In this document: piece by piece, positions 50,280 through 63,445 of the stretch
Layout: each line of letters begins with the position of its first letter
How positions within the stretch are numbered: position 1 is the stretch's first letter
Source of the DNA: Elmis aenea
Taxonomy: Eukaryota; Arthropoda; Insecta; Coleoptera; Elmidae
Length of the DNA: 64,000 nucleotides
Assembly (NCBI GenBank): GCA_947652605.1
Contig: CANTFG010000006.1
Coordinates: 1 to 64,000 of the forward strand
Reading direction: 5' to 3'
The notes under the pieces: model-generated
Databases searched by the model: none
What the model was told of the DNA's origin: nothing
What the model saw: only the letters and a program-made list of their open reading frames with translations
Program-made: the position numbers and the translations under genes

Positions 50280-52332
50280 AAATAGTCGCTTAAGGAACAT
50301 ATGTATTAACTAAAGCACGGTATTTTTAGGAAATTATTAAAAATTAAAACCAGCTCTTTGAAAGACATATGCAAAACAATTGTATTCATGTAAAGAGGCG
50401 ATGGATAAACTGTTCCTGTGATATACAAATCAATAATTAAAATTGTTCAGAAATAGTCGCTCAAGGAATATATGTATTAACTAAAGCACGGTATTTTTAG
50501 GAAATTATTAAAAATTAAAACCAGCTCATTGAAAGACATATGCAAAACAATTGTATTCATGTAAAGAAGCGATGGATAAACTGTTCCTGTGATATACAAA
50601 TCAATAATTAAAATTGTTTAGAAATAGTCGCTCAAGGAACATATGTATTAACTAAAGCACGGTATTTTTAGGAAATTATTAAAAATTAAAACCAGCTCAT
50701 TGAAAGACATATGCAAAACAATTGTATTCATGTAAAGAGGCGATGGATAAACTGTTCCTGTGATATACAAATCAATAATTAAAATTGTTTCGAAATAGTC
50801 GCTCAAGGAACATATGTATTAACTAAAGCACGGTATTTTTAAGACATTATTAAAAATTAAAACCAGCTCATTGAAAGACATATGCAAAACAATTGTATTC
50901 ATGTAAAGAAGCGATGGATAAACTGTTCCTGTGATATACAAATCAATAATTAAAATTGTTTAGAAATAGTCGCTCAAGGAACATATGTATTAACTAAAGC
51001 ACGGTATTTTTAGGAAATTATTAAAAATTAAAACCAGCTCATTGAAAGACATATGCAAAACAATTGTATTCATGTAAAGAAGCGATGGATAAACTGTTCC
51101 TGTGATATACAAATCAATAATTAAAATTGTTTAGAAATAGTCGCTCAAGGAACATATGTATTAACTAAAGCACGGTATTTTTTAGGAAATTATTAAAAAT
51201 TAAAACCAGCTCATTGAAAGACATATGCAAAACAATTGTATTCATGTAAAGAGGCGATGGATAAACTGTTCCTGTCATATACAAATTAATAATTAAAATT
51301 GTTTCAAAATAGTCGCTCAAGGAACACATGTATGAACTAAAGCACGGTATTTTTTGGAAATCATTAAAAATTAAAACCAGCTCATTGAAAGACATATGCA
51401 AAACAATTGTATTCATGTAAAGAGGCGATGGATAAACTGTTCCAGTGATATACAAATCAATAATTGAAATTGTTTCGAAATAGTCGCTTAAGGAACATAT
51501 GTATTAACTAAAGCACGGTATTTTTAGGAAATTATTAAAAATTAAAACCAGCTCTTTGAAAGACATATGCAAAACAATTGTATTCATGTAAAGATGCGAA
51601 GGATAAACTTGTCCTGTGATATACAAATCAATAATTAAAATTGTTTCGAAATAGTCGCTCAAGGAACATATGTATTAACTAAAGCACGGTATTTTTAGGA
51701 AATTATTAAAAATTAAAACCAGCTCATTGAAAGACATATGCAATACAATTGTATTCATGTAAAGAGACGATGGATAAACTGTTTCTGTGATATACAAATC
51801 AATAATTAAAATTGTTTCGAAATAGTCGCTCAAGGAACATATGTATTAACTAAAGCACGGTATTTTTAGGAAATTATTAAAAATTAAAACCAGCTCATTG
51901 AAAGATATATGCAAAACAATTGTATTCATGTAAAGAGGCGATGGATAAACTGTTCCTGTGATATACAAATCAATAATTAAAATTGTTTCGAAATAGTCGC
52001 TCAAGGAACATATGTATTAACTAAAGCACGGTATTTTTAAGACATTATTAAAAATTAAAACCAGCTCATTGAAAGACATATGCAAAACAATTGTATTCAT
52101 GTAAAAAGGCGATGGATAAACTGTTCCTGTCATATACAAATCAATAATTAAAATTGTTTAGAAATAGTCGCTCAAGGAACATATGTATTAACTAAAGCAC
52201 TGTATTTTTAGGAAATTATTAAAAATTAAAACCAGCTCATTGAAAGACATATGCAAAACAATTGTATTCATGTAAAAAGGCGATGGATAAACTGTTCCTG
52301 TGATATACAAATCAATAATTAAAATTGTTTAG
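50280..52332 (+). repeat. 12-monomer region between the 6.5-kb copies
   Basis: Starts with CTCTTTG/TTCAG, GGAATATATG/GAAGCG and ordinary units, then a TAAGACATT unit not followed by GCACTG, two GAAGCG units, a 172-bp unit with six T and ACAAATTAAT, and an ATGAAC unit with ACACATG. A CTTGTCC, GCAATAC, GATATATGC, TAAGACATT, GCACTG run closes it. The first part matches 63446-64000. Confidence 0.78.
51135..51306 (+). repeat. Length-variant monomer, 172 bp
   Basis: Six T instead of five in GGTATTTTTTAGG. The unit also has CTGTCATAT with ACAAATTAAT and ends TTCA, a combination found nowhere else. Confidence 0.88.
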
Positions 52333-53871
52333 AAATAGTCGCTCAAGGAACATATGTATTAACTAAAGCACGGTATTTTTAGGAAATTATTAAAAATTAA
52401 AACCAGCTCATTGAAAGACATATGCAAAACAATTGTATTCATGTAAAGAGGCGATGGATAAACTGTTTCTGTGATATACAAATCAATAATTAAAATTGTT
52501 TCGAAATAGTCGCTCAAGGAACATATGTATGAACTAAAGCACGGTATTTTTTGGAAATCATTAAAAATTAAAACCAGCTCATTGAAAGACATATGCAAAA
52601 CAATTGTATTCATGTAAAGAGGCGATGGATAAACTGTTCCAGTGATATACAAATCAATAATTGAAATTGTTTGGAAATAGTCGCTTAAGGAACATATGTA
52701 TTAACTAAAGCACGGTATTTTTAGGAAATTATTAAAAATTAAAACCAGCTCTTTGAAAGACATATGCAAAACAATTGTATTCATGTAAAGAGGCGATGGA
52801 TAAACTGTTCCTGTGATATACAAATCAATAATTAAAATTGTTTAGAAATAGTCGCTCAAGGAACATATGTATTAACTAAAGCACGGTATTTTTAAGACAT
52901 TATTAAAAATTAAAACCAGCTCATTGAAAGACATATGCAAAACAATTGTATTCATGTAAAAAGGCGATGGATAAACTGTTCCTGTCATATACAAATCAAT
53001 AATTAAAATTGTTTAGAAATAGTCGCTCAAGGAACATATGTATTAACTAAAGCACTGTATTTTTAGGAAATTATTAAAAATTAAAACCAGCTCATTGAAA
53101 GACATATGCAAAACAATTGTATTCATGTAAAGAGGCGATGGATAAACTGTTCCTGTGATATACAAATCAATAATTAAAATTGTTTAGAAATAGTCGCTCA
53201 AGGAACATATGTATTAACTAAAGCACGGTATTTTTAGGAAATTATTAAAAATTAAAACCAGCTCATTGAAAGACATATGCAAAACAATTGTATTCATGTA
53301 AAGAGGCGATGGATAAACTGTTTCTGTGATATACAAATCAATAATTAAAATTGTTTCGAAATAGTCGCTCAAGGAACATATGTATGAACTAAAGCACGGT
53401 ATTTTTTGGAAATCATTAAAAATTAAAACCAGCTCATTGAAAGACATATGCAAAACAATTGTATTCATGTAAAGAGGCGATGGATAAACTGTTCCTGTGA
53501 TATACAAATCAATAATTGAAATTGTTTCGAAATAGTCGCTTAAGGAACATATGTATTAACTAAAGCACGGTATTTTTAGGAAATTATTAAAAATTAAAAC
53601 CAGCTCTTTGAAAGACATATGCAAAACAATTGTATTCATGTAAAGAGGCGATGGATAAACTGTTCCTGTGATATACAAATCAATAATTAAAATTGTTCAG
53701 AAATAGTCGCTCAAGGAATATATGTATTAACTAAAGCACGGTATTTTTAGGAAATTATTAAAAATTAAAACCAGCTCATTGAAAGACATATGCAAAACAA
53801 TTGTATTCATGTAAAGAAGCGATGGATAAACTGTTCCTGTGATATACAAATCAATAATTAAAATTGTTTAG

Positions 53872-54041
53872 AAATAGTCGCTCAAGGAACATATGTATTA
53901 ACTAAAGCACGGTATTTTTAGGAAATTATTAATAATATAACCAGCTCATTGAAAGACATATGCAAAACAATTGTATTCATGTAAAGAGGCGATGGATAAA
54001 CTGTTTCTGTGATATACAAATCAATAATTGAAATTGTTTCG
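53872..54041 (+). repeat. Length-variant monomer, 170 bp (TTAATAATATAACC)
   Basis: Partner of the unit at 45322, with the same rearranged A/T tract. Confidence 0.92.
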
Positions 54042-54212
54042 AAATAGTCGCTTAAGGAACATATGTATTAACTAAAGCACGGTATTTTTAGGAAATTATT
54101 AAAAATTAAAACCAGCTCATTGAAAGACATATGCAAAACAATTGTATTCATGTAAAGAGGCGATGGATAAACTGTTCCTGTGATATACAAATCAATAATT
54201 AAAATTGTTTCG

Positions 54213-57200
54213 AAATAGTCGCTCAAGGAACATATTTATTAACTAAAGCACGGTATTTTTAGGAAATTATTAAAAATTAAAACCAGCTCTTTGAAAGACA
54301 TATGCAAAACAATTGTATACATGTAAAGAGGCGATAGATAAACTGTTCCTGTAATATACAAATCAATAATTAAAATAGTTTCGAAATAGTCGCTCAAGGA
54401 ACATATGTATTAACTAAAGCACGGTATTTTTAGAAAATTATTAAAAATTAAAACCAGCTCATTGAAAGACATATGCAAAACAATTGTATTCATGTAAAGA
54501 GGCGATGGATAAACTGTTCCTGTGATATACAAATCTATAATTAAAATTGTTTCGAAATAGTCGCTTAAGGAACATATGTATTAACTAAAGCACGGTATTT
54601 TTAGGAAATTATTAAAAATTAAAACCAGCTCATTGAAAGACATATGCAAAACAATTGTATTCATGTAAAGAGGCGATGGATAAACTGTTCCTGTCATATA
54701 CAAATCAATAATTAAAATTGTTTAGAAATAGTCGCTCAAGAAACATATGTATTAACTAAAGCACGGTATTTTTAAGAAATTATTAAAAATTAAAACCAGC
54801 TCATTGAAAGACATATGCAAAACAATTGTATTCATGTAAAGAGGCGATGGATAAACTGTTCCTGTGATATACAAATCAATAATTAAAATTGTTTAGAAAT
54901 AGTCGCTCAAGGAACATATGTATTAACTAAAGCACGGTATTTTTAGGAAATTATTAAAAATTAAAACCAGCTCATTGAAAGACATATGCAAAACAATTGT
55001 ATTCATGTAAAGATGCGAAGGATAAACTTGTCCTGTGATATACAAATCAATAATTAAAATTGTTTAAAAATAGTCGCTCAAGGAACATATGTATTAACTA
55101 AAGCACGGTATTTTTAGGAAATCATTAAAAATTAAAACCAGCTCATTGAAAGACATATGCAAAACAATTGTATTCATGTAAAGAGGCGATGGATAAACTG
55201 TTTCTGTGATATACAAATCAATAATTAAAATTGTTTCGAAATAGTCGCTCAAGGAACATATGTATTAACTAAAGCACGGTATTTTTAGGAAATTATTAAA
55301 AATTAAAACCAGCTCATTGAAAGATATATGCAAAACAATTGTATTCATGTAAAGAGGCGATGGATAAACTGTTCCTGTGATATACCAATCAATAATTAAA
55401 ATTGTTTAGAAATAGTCGCTCAAGGAACATATGTATTAACTAAAGCACGGTATTTTTAGGAAATTATTAAAAATTAAAACCAGCTCATTGAAAGACATAT
55501 GCAAAACAATTGTATTCATATAAAGAGGCGATGGATAAACTGTTCCTGTGATATACAAATCAATAATTAAAATTGTTTCAAAATAGTCGCTCAAGGAACA
55601 TATGTATTAACTAAAGCACGGTATTTTTAGGAAATTATTAAAAATTAAAACCAGCTCATTGAAAGACATATGCAAAACAATTGTATTCATGTAAAGATGC
55701 GAAGGATAAACTTGTCCTGTGATATACAAATCAATAATTAAAATTGTTTCGAAATAGTCGCTCAAGGAACATATGTATTAACTAAAGCACGGTATTTTTA
55801 GGAAATTATTAAAAATTAAAACCAGCTCATTGAAAGACATATGCAATACAATTGTATTCATGTAAAGAGACGATGGATAAACTGTTTCTGTGATATACAA
55901 ATCAATAATTAAAATTGTTTCGAAATAGTCGCTCAAGGAACATATGTATTAACTAAAGCACGGTATTTTTAGAAAATTATTAAAAATTAAAACCAGCTCA
56001 TTGAAAGATATATGCAAAACAATTGGATTCATGTAAAGAGGCGATGGATAAACTGTTCCTGTGATATACAAATCAATAATTAAAATTGTTTCGAAATAGT
56101 CGCTCAAGGAACATATGTATTAACTAAAGCACGGTATTTTTAAGACATTATTAAAAATTAAAACCAGCTCATTGAAAGACATATGCAAAACAATTGTATT
56201 CATGTAAAAAGGCGATGGATAAACTGTTCCAGTCATATACAAATCAATAATTAAAATTGTTTAGAAATAGTCGCTCAAGGAACATATGTATTAACTAAAG
56301 CACTGTATTTTTAGGAAATTATTAAAAATTAAAACCAGCTCATTGAAAGACATATGCAAAACAATTGTATTCATATAAAGAGGCGATGGATAAACTGTTC
56401 CTGTGATATACAAATCAATAATTAAAATTGTTTCAAAATAGTCGCTCAAGGAACATATGTATTAACTAAAGCACGGTATTTTTAGGAAATTATTAAAAAT
56501 TAAAACCAGCTCATTGAAAGACATATGCAAAACAATTGTATTCATGTAAAGATGCGAAGGATAAACTTGTCCTGTGATATACAAATCAATAATTAAAATT
56601 GTTTCGAAATAGTCGCTCAAGGAACATATGTATTAACTAAAGCACGGTATTTTTAGGAAATTATTAAAAATTAAAACCAGCTCATTGAAAGACATATGCA
56701 ATACAATTGTATTCATGTAAAGAGACGATGGATAAACTGTTTCTGTGATATACAAATCAATAATTAAAATTGTTTCGAAATAGTCGCTCAAGGAACATAT
56801 GTATTAACTAAAGCACGGTATTTTTAAGACATTATTAAAAATTAAAACCAGCTCATTGAAAGACATATGCAAAACAATTGTATTCATGTAAAAAGGCGAT
56901 GGATAAACTGTTCCTGTCATATACAAATCAATAATTAAAATTGTTTAGAAATAGTCGCTCAAGGAACATATGTATTAACTAAAGCACTGTATTTTTAGGA
57001 AATTATTAAAAATTAAAACCAGCTCATTGAAAGACATATGCAAAACAATTGTATTCATATAAAGAGGCGATGGATAAACTGTTCCTGTGATATACAAATC
57101 AATAATTAAAATTGTTTCAAAATAGTCGCTCAAGGAACATATGTATTAACTAAAGCACGGTATTTTTAGGAAATTATTAAAAATTAAAACCAGCTCATTG

Positions 57201-58829
57201 AAAGACATATGCAAAACAATTGTATTCATGTAAAGATGCGAAGGATAAACTTGTCCTGTGATATACAAATCAATAATTAAAATTGTTTCGAAATAGTCGC
57301 TCAAGGAACATATGTATTAACTAAAGCACGGTATTTTTAGGAAATTATTAAAAATTAAAACCAGCTCATTGAAAGACATATGCAATACAATTGTATTCAT
57401 GTAAAGAGACGATGGATAAACTGTTTCTGTGATATACAAATCAATAATTAAAATTGTTTCGAAATAGTCGCTCAAGGAACATATGTATTAACTAAAGCAC
57501 GGTATTTTTAGGAAATTATTAAAAATTAAAACCAGCTCATTGAAAGATATATGCAAAACAATTGTATTCATGTAAAGAGGCGATGGATAAACTGTTCCTG
57601 TGATATACAAATCAATAATTAAAATTGTTTCAAAATAGTCGCTCAAGGAACATATGTATTAACTAAAGCACGGTATTTTTAAGACATTATTAAAAATTAA
57701 AACCAGCTCATTGAAAGACATATGCAAAACAATTGTATTCATGTAAAAAGGCGATGGATAAACTGTTCCTGTCATATACAAATCAATAATTAAAATTGTT
57801 TAGAAATAGTCGCTCAAGGAACATATGTATTAACTAAAGCACTGTATTTTTAGGAAATTATTAAAAATTAAAACCAGCTCATTGAAAGACATATGCAAAA
57901 CCATTGTATTCATGTAAAAAGGCGATGGATAAACTGTTCCAGTGATATACAAATCAATAATTGAAATTGTTTCGAAATAGTCGCTTAAGGAACATATGTA
58001 TTAACTAAAGCACGGTATTTTTAGGAAATTATTAAAAATTAAAACCAGCTCTTTGAAAGACATATGCAAAACAATTGTATTCATGTAAAGAGGCGATGGA
58101 TAAACTGTTCCTGTGATATACAAATCAATAATTAAAATTGTTTAGAAATAGTCGCTCAAGGAACATATGTATTAACTAAAGCACGGTATTTTTAAGACAT
58201 TATTAAAAATTAAAACCAGCTCATTGAAAGACATATGCAAAACAATTGTATTCATGTAAAAAGGCGATGGATAAACTGTTCCTGTCATATACAAATCAAT
58301 AATTAAAATTGTTTAGAAATAGTCGCTCAAGGAACATATGTATTAACTAAAGCACTGTATTTTTAGGAAATTATTAAAAATTAAAACCAGCTCATTGAAA
58401 GACATATGCAAAACAATTGTATTCATGTAAAGAGGCGATGGATAAACTGTTCCTGTGATATACAAATCAATAATTAAAATTGTTTAGAAATAGTCGCTCA
58501 AGGAACATATGTATTAACTAAAGCACGGTATTTTTAGGAAATTATTAAAAATTAAAACCAGCTCATTGAAAGACATATGCAAAACAATTGTATTCATGTA
58601 AAGAGGCGATGGATAAACTGTTTCTGTGATATACAAATCAATAATTAAAATTGTTTCGAAATAGTCGCTCAAGGAACATATGTATGAACTAAAGCACGGT
58701 ATTTTTTGGAAATCATTAAAAATTAAAACCAGCTCATTGAAAGACATATGCAAAACAATTGTATTCATGTAAAGAGGCGATGGATAAACTGTTCCAGTGA
58801 TATACAAATCAATAATTGAAATTGTTTCG
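54213..58829 (+). repeat. 27-monomer HOR unit, copy 2 (4617 bp)
   Basis: Same order as 45663-50279. It abuts the third copy directly, with no intervening monomer, giving the clearest tandem HOR in the window. TTGGATTCATG lies near 47474, 56024 and 60640 in the three copies. Confidence 0.9.
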
Positions 58830-61800
58830 AAATAGTCGCTTAAGGAACATATGTATTAACTAAAGCACGGTATTTTTAGGAAATTATTAAAAATTAAAAC
58901 CAGCTCTTTGAAAGACATATGCAAAACAATTGTATACATGTAAAGAGGCGATAGATAAACTGTTCCTGTAATATACAAATCAATAATTAAAATAGTTTCG
59001 AAATAGTCGCTCAAGGAACATATGTATTAACTAAAGCACGGTATTTTTAGAAAATTATTAAAAATTAAAACCAGCTCATTGAAAGACATATGCAAAACAA
59101 TTGTATTCATGTAAAGAGGCGATGGATAAACTGTTCCTGTGATATACAAATCTATAATTAAAATTGTTTCGAAATAGTCGCTTAAGGAACATATGTATTA
59201 ACTAAAGCACGGTATTTTTAGGAAATTATTAAAAATTAAAACCAGCTCATTGAAAGACATATGCAAAACAATTGTATTCATGTAAAGAGGCGATGGATAA
59301 ACTGTTCCTGTCATATACAAATCAATAATTAAAATTGTTTAGAAATAGTCGCTCAAGAAACATATGTATTAACTAAAGCACGGTATTTTTAAGAAATTAT
59401 TAAAAATTAAAACCAGCTCATTGAAAGACATATGCAAAACAATTGTATTCATGTAAAGAGGCGATGGATAAACTGTTCCTGTGATATACAAATCAATAAT
59501 TAAAATTGTTTAGAAATAGTCGCTCAAGGAACATATGTATTAACTAAAGCACGGTATTTTTAGGAAATTATTAAAAATTAAAACCAGCTCATTGAAAGAC
59601 ATATGCAAAACAATTGTATTCATGTAAAGATGCGAAGGATAAACTTGTCCTGTGATATACAAATCAATAATTAAAATTGTTTAAAAATAGTCGCTCAAGG
59701 AACATATGTATTAACTAAAGCACGGTATTTTTAGGAAATCATTAAAAATTAAAACCAGCTCATTGAAAGACATATGCAAAACAATTGTATTCATGTAAAG
59801 AGGCGATGGATAAACTGTTTCTGTGATATACAAATCAATAATTAAAATTGTTTCGAAATAGTCGCTCAAGGAACATATGTATTAACTAAAGCACGGTATT
59901 TTTAGGAAATTATTAAAAATTAAAACCAGCTCATTGAAAGATATATGCAAAACAATTGTATTCATGTAAAGAGGCGATGGATAAACTGTTCCTGTGATAT
60001 ACCAATCAATAATTAAAATTGTTTAGAAATAGTCGCTCAAGGAACATATGTATTAACTAAAGCACGGTATTTTTAGGAAATTATTAAAAATTAAAACCAG
60101 CTCATTGAAAGACATATGCAAAACAATTGTATTCATATAAAGAGGCGATGGATAAACTGTTCCTGTGATATACAAATCAATAATTAAAATTGTTTCAAAA
60201 TAGTCGCTCAAGGAACATATGTATTAACTAAAGCACGGTATTTTTAGGAAATTATTAAAAATTAAAACCAGCTCATTGAAAGACATATGCAAAACAATTG
60301 TATTCATGTAAAGATGCGAAGGATAAACTTGTCCTGTGATATACAAATCAATAATTAAAATTGTTTCGAAATAGTCGCTCAAGGAACATATGTATTAACT
60401 AAAGCACGGTATTTTTAGGAAATTATTAAAAATTAAAACCAGCTCATTGAAAGACATATGCAATACAATTGTATTCATGTAAAGAGACGATGGATAAACT
60501 GTTTCTGTGATATACAAATCAATAATTAAAATTGTTTCGAAATAGTCGCTCAAGGAACATATGTATTAACTAAAGCACGGTATTTTTAGAAAATTATTAA
60601 AAATTAAAACCAGCTCATTGAAAGATATATGCAAAACAATTGGATTCATGTAAAGAGGCGATGGATAAACTGTTCCTGTGATATACAAATCAATAATTAA
60701 AATTGTTTCGAAATAGTCGCTCAAGGAACATATGTATTAACTAAAGCACGGTATTTTTAAGACATTATTAAAAATTAAAACCAGCTCATTGAAAGACATA
60801 TGCAAAACAATTGTATTCATGTAAAAAGGCGATGGATAAACTGTTCCAGTCATATACAAATCAATAATTAAAATTGTTTAGAAATAGTCGCTCAAGGAAC
60901 ATATGTATTAACTAAAGCACTGTATTTTTAGGAAATTATTAAAAATTAAAACCAGCTCATTGAAAGACATATGCAAAACAATTGTATTCATATAAAGAGG
61001 CGATGGATAAACTGTTCCTGTGATATACAAATCAATAATTAAAATTGTTTCAAATTAGTCGCTCAAGGAACATATGTATTAACTAAAGCACGGTATTTTT
61101 AGGAAATTATTAAAAATTAAAACCAGCTCATTGAAAGACATATGCAAAACAATTGTATTCATGTAAAGATGCGAAGGATAAACTTGTCCTGTGATATACA
61201 AATCAATAATTAAAATTGTTTCGAAATAGTCGCTCAAGGAACATATGTATTAACTAAAGCACGGTATTTTTAGGAAATTATTAAAAATTAAAACCAGCTC
61301 ATTGAAAGACATATGCAATACAATTGTATTCATGTAAAGAGACGATGGATAAACTGTTTCTGTGATATACAAATCAATAATTAAAATTGTTTCGAAATAG
61401 TCGCTCAAGGAACATATGTATTAACTAAAGCACGGTATTTTTAAGACATTATTAAAAATTAAAACCAGCTCATTGAAAGACATATGCAAAACAATTGTAT
61501 TCATGTAAAAAGGCGATGGATAAACTGTTCCTGTCATATACAAATCAATAATTAAAATTGTTTAGAAATAGTCGCTCAAGGAACATATGTATTAACTAAA
61601 GCACTGTATTTTTAGGAAATTATTAAAAATTAAAACCAGCTCATTGAAAGACATATGCAAAACAATTGTATTCATATAAAGAGGCGATGGATAAACTGTT
61701 CCTGTGATATACAAATCAATAATTAAAATTGTTTCAAAATAGTCGCTCAAGGAACATATGTATTAACTAAAGCACGGTATTTTTAGGAAATTATTAAAAA

Positions 61801-63445
61801 TTAAAACCAGCTCATTGAAAGACATATGCAAAACAATTGTATTCATGTAAAGATGCGAAGGATAAACTTGTCCTGTGATATACAAATCAATAATTAAAAT
61901 TGTTTCGAAATAGTCGCTCAAGGAACATATGTATTAACTAAAGCACGGTATTTTTAGGAAATTATTAAAAATTAAAACCAGCTCATTGAAAGACATATGC
62001 AATACAATTGTATTCATGTAAAGAGACGATGGATAAACTGTTTCTGTGATATACAAATCAATAATTAAAATTGTTTCGAAATAGTCGCTCAAGGAACATA
62101 TGTATTAACTAAAGCACGGTATTTTTAGGAAATTATTAAAAATTAAAACCAGCTCATTGAAAGATATATGCAAAACAATTGTATTCATGTAAAGAGGCGA
62201 TGGATAAACTGTTCCTGTGATATACAAATCAATAATTAAAATTGTTTCAAAATAGTCGCTCAAGGAACATATGTATTAACTAAAGCACGGTATTTTTAAG
62301 ACATTATTAAAAATTAAACCAGCTCATTGAAAGACATATGCAAAACAATTGTATTCATGTAAAAAGGCGATGGATAAACTGTTCCTGTCATATACAAATC
62401 AATAATTAAAATTGTTTAGAAATAGTCGCTCAAGGAACATATGTATTAACTAAAGCACTGTATTTTTAGGAAATTATTAAAAATTAAAACCAGCTCATTG
62501 AAAGACATATGCAAAACCATTGTATTCATGTAAAAAGGCGATGGATAAACTGTTCCAGTGATATACAAATCAATAATTGAAATTGTTTCGAAATAGTCGC
62601 TTAAGGAACATATGTATTAACTAAAGCACGGTATTTTTAGGAAATTATTAAAAATTAAAACCAGCTCTTTGAAAGACATATGCAAAACAATTGTATTCAT
62701 GTAAAGAGGCGATGGATAAACTGTTCCTGTGATATACAAATCAATAATTAAAATTGTTTAGAAATAGTCGCTCAAGGAACATATGTATTAACTAAAGCAC
62801 GGTATTTTTAAGACATTATTAAAAATTAAAACCAGCTCATTGAAAGACATATGCAAAACAATTGTATTCATGTAAAAAGGCGATGGATAAACTGTTCCTG
62901 TCATATACAAATCAATAATTAAAATTGTTTAGAAATAGTCGCTCAAGGAACATATGTATTAACTAAAGCACTGTATTTTTAGGAAATTATTAAAAATTAA
63001 AACCAGCTCATTGAAAGACATATGCAAAACAATTGTATTCATGTAAAGAGGCGATGGATAAACTGTTCCTGTGATATACAAATCAATAATTAAAATTGTT
63101 TAGAAATAGTCGCTCAAGGAACATATGTATTAACTAAAGCACGGTATTTTTAGGAAATTATTAAAAATTAAAACCAGCTCATTGAAAGACATATGCAAAA
63201 CAATTGTATTCATGTAAAGAGGCGATGGATAAACTGTTTCTGTGATATACAAATCAATAATTAAAATTGTTTCGAAATAGTCGCTCAAGGAACATATGTA
63301 TGAACTAAAGCACGGTATTTTTTGGAAATCATTAAAAATTAAAACCAGCTCATTGAAAGACATATGCAAAACAATTGTATTCATGTAAAGAGGCGATGGA
63401 TAAACTGTTCCAGTGATATACAAATCAATAATTGAAATTGTTTCG
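58830..63445 (+). repeat. 27-monomer HOR unit, copy 3 (4616 bp)
   Basis: Directly follows copy 2. Its first monomer is a hybrid: CTTAAGG and CATATGTATT at the left, TATACATG/GATAGAT/CTGTAATAT at the right. It is one base shorter than copies 1 and 2 because unit 62250 has lost an A. A private substitution, GTTTCAAATTAG, lies near 61048. Confidence 0.9.
62250..62419 (+). repeat. Length-variant monomer, 170 bp
   Basis: One A is missing in AAATTAAACC near 62318, in a TAAGACATT unit. The partner units at 49083 and 57633 are 171 bp, so this loss followed the last 27-monomer duplication. Confidence 0.88.

Larger units (their letters stand above)
52333..58829 (+). repeat. 6.5-kb HOR block, copy 2 (38 monomers, offset 8550)
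   Basis: Near-identical to 43783-50279. The match continues into the next monomer as far as about 58.93 kb, where GTATACATG replaces GTATTCATG. Such close identity over 6.5 kb implies a recent duplication, or else an assembly error; long reads spanning both copies would decide. Confidence 0.92.
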
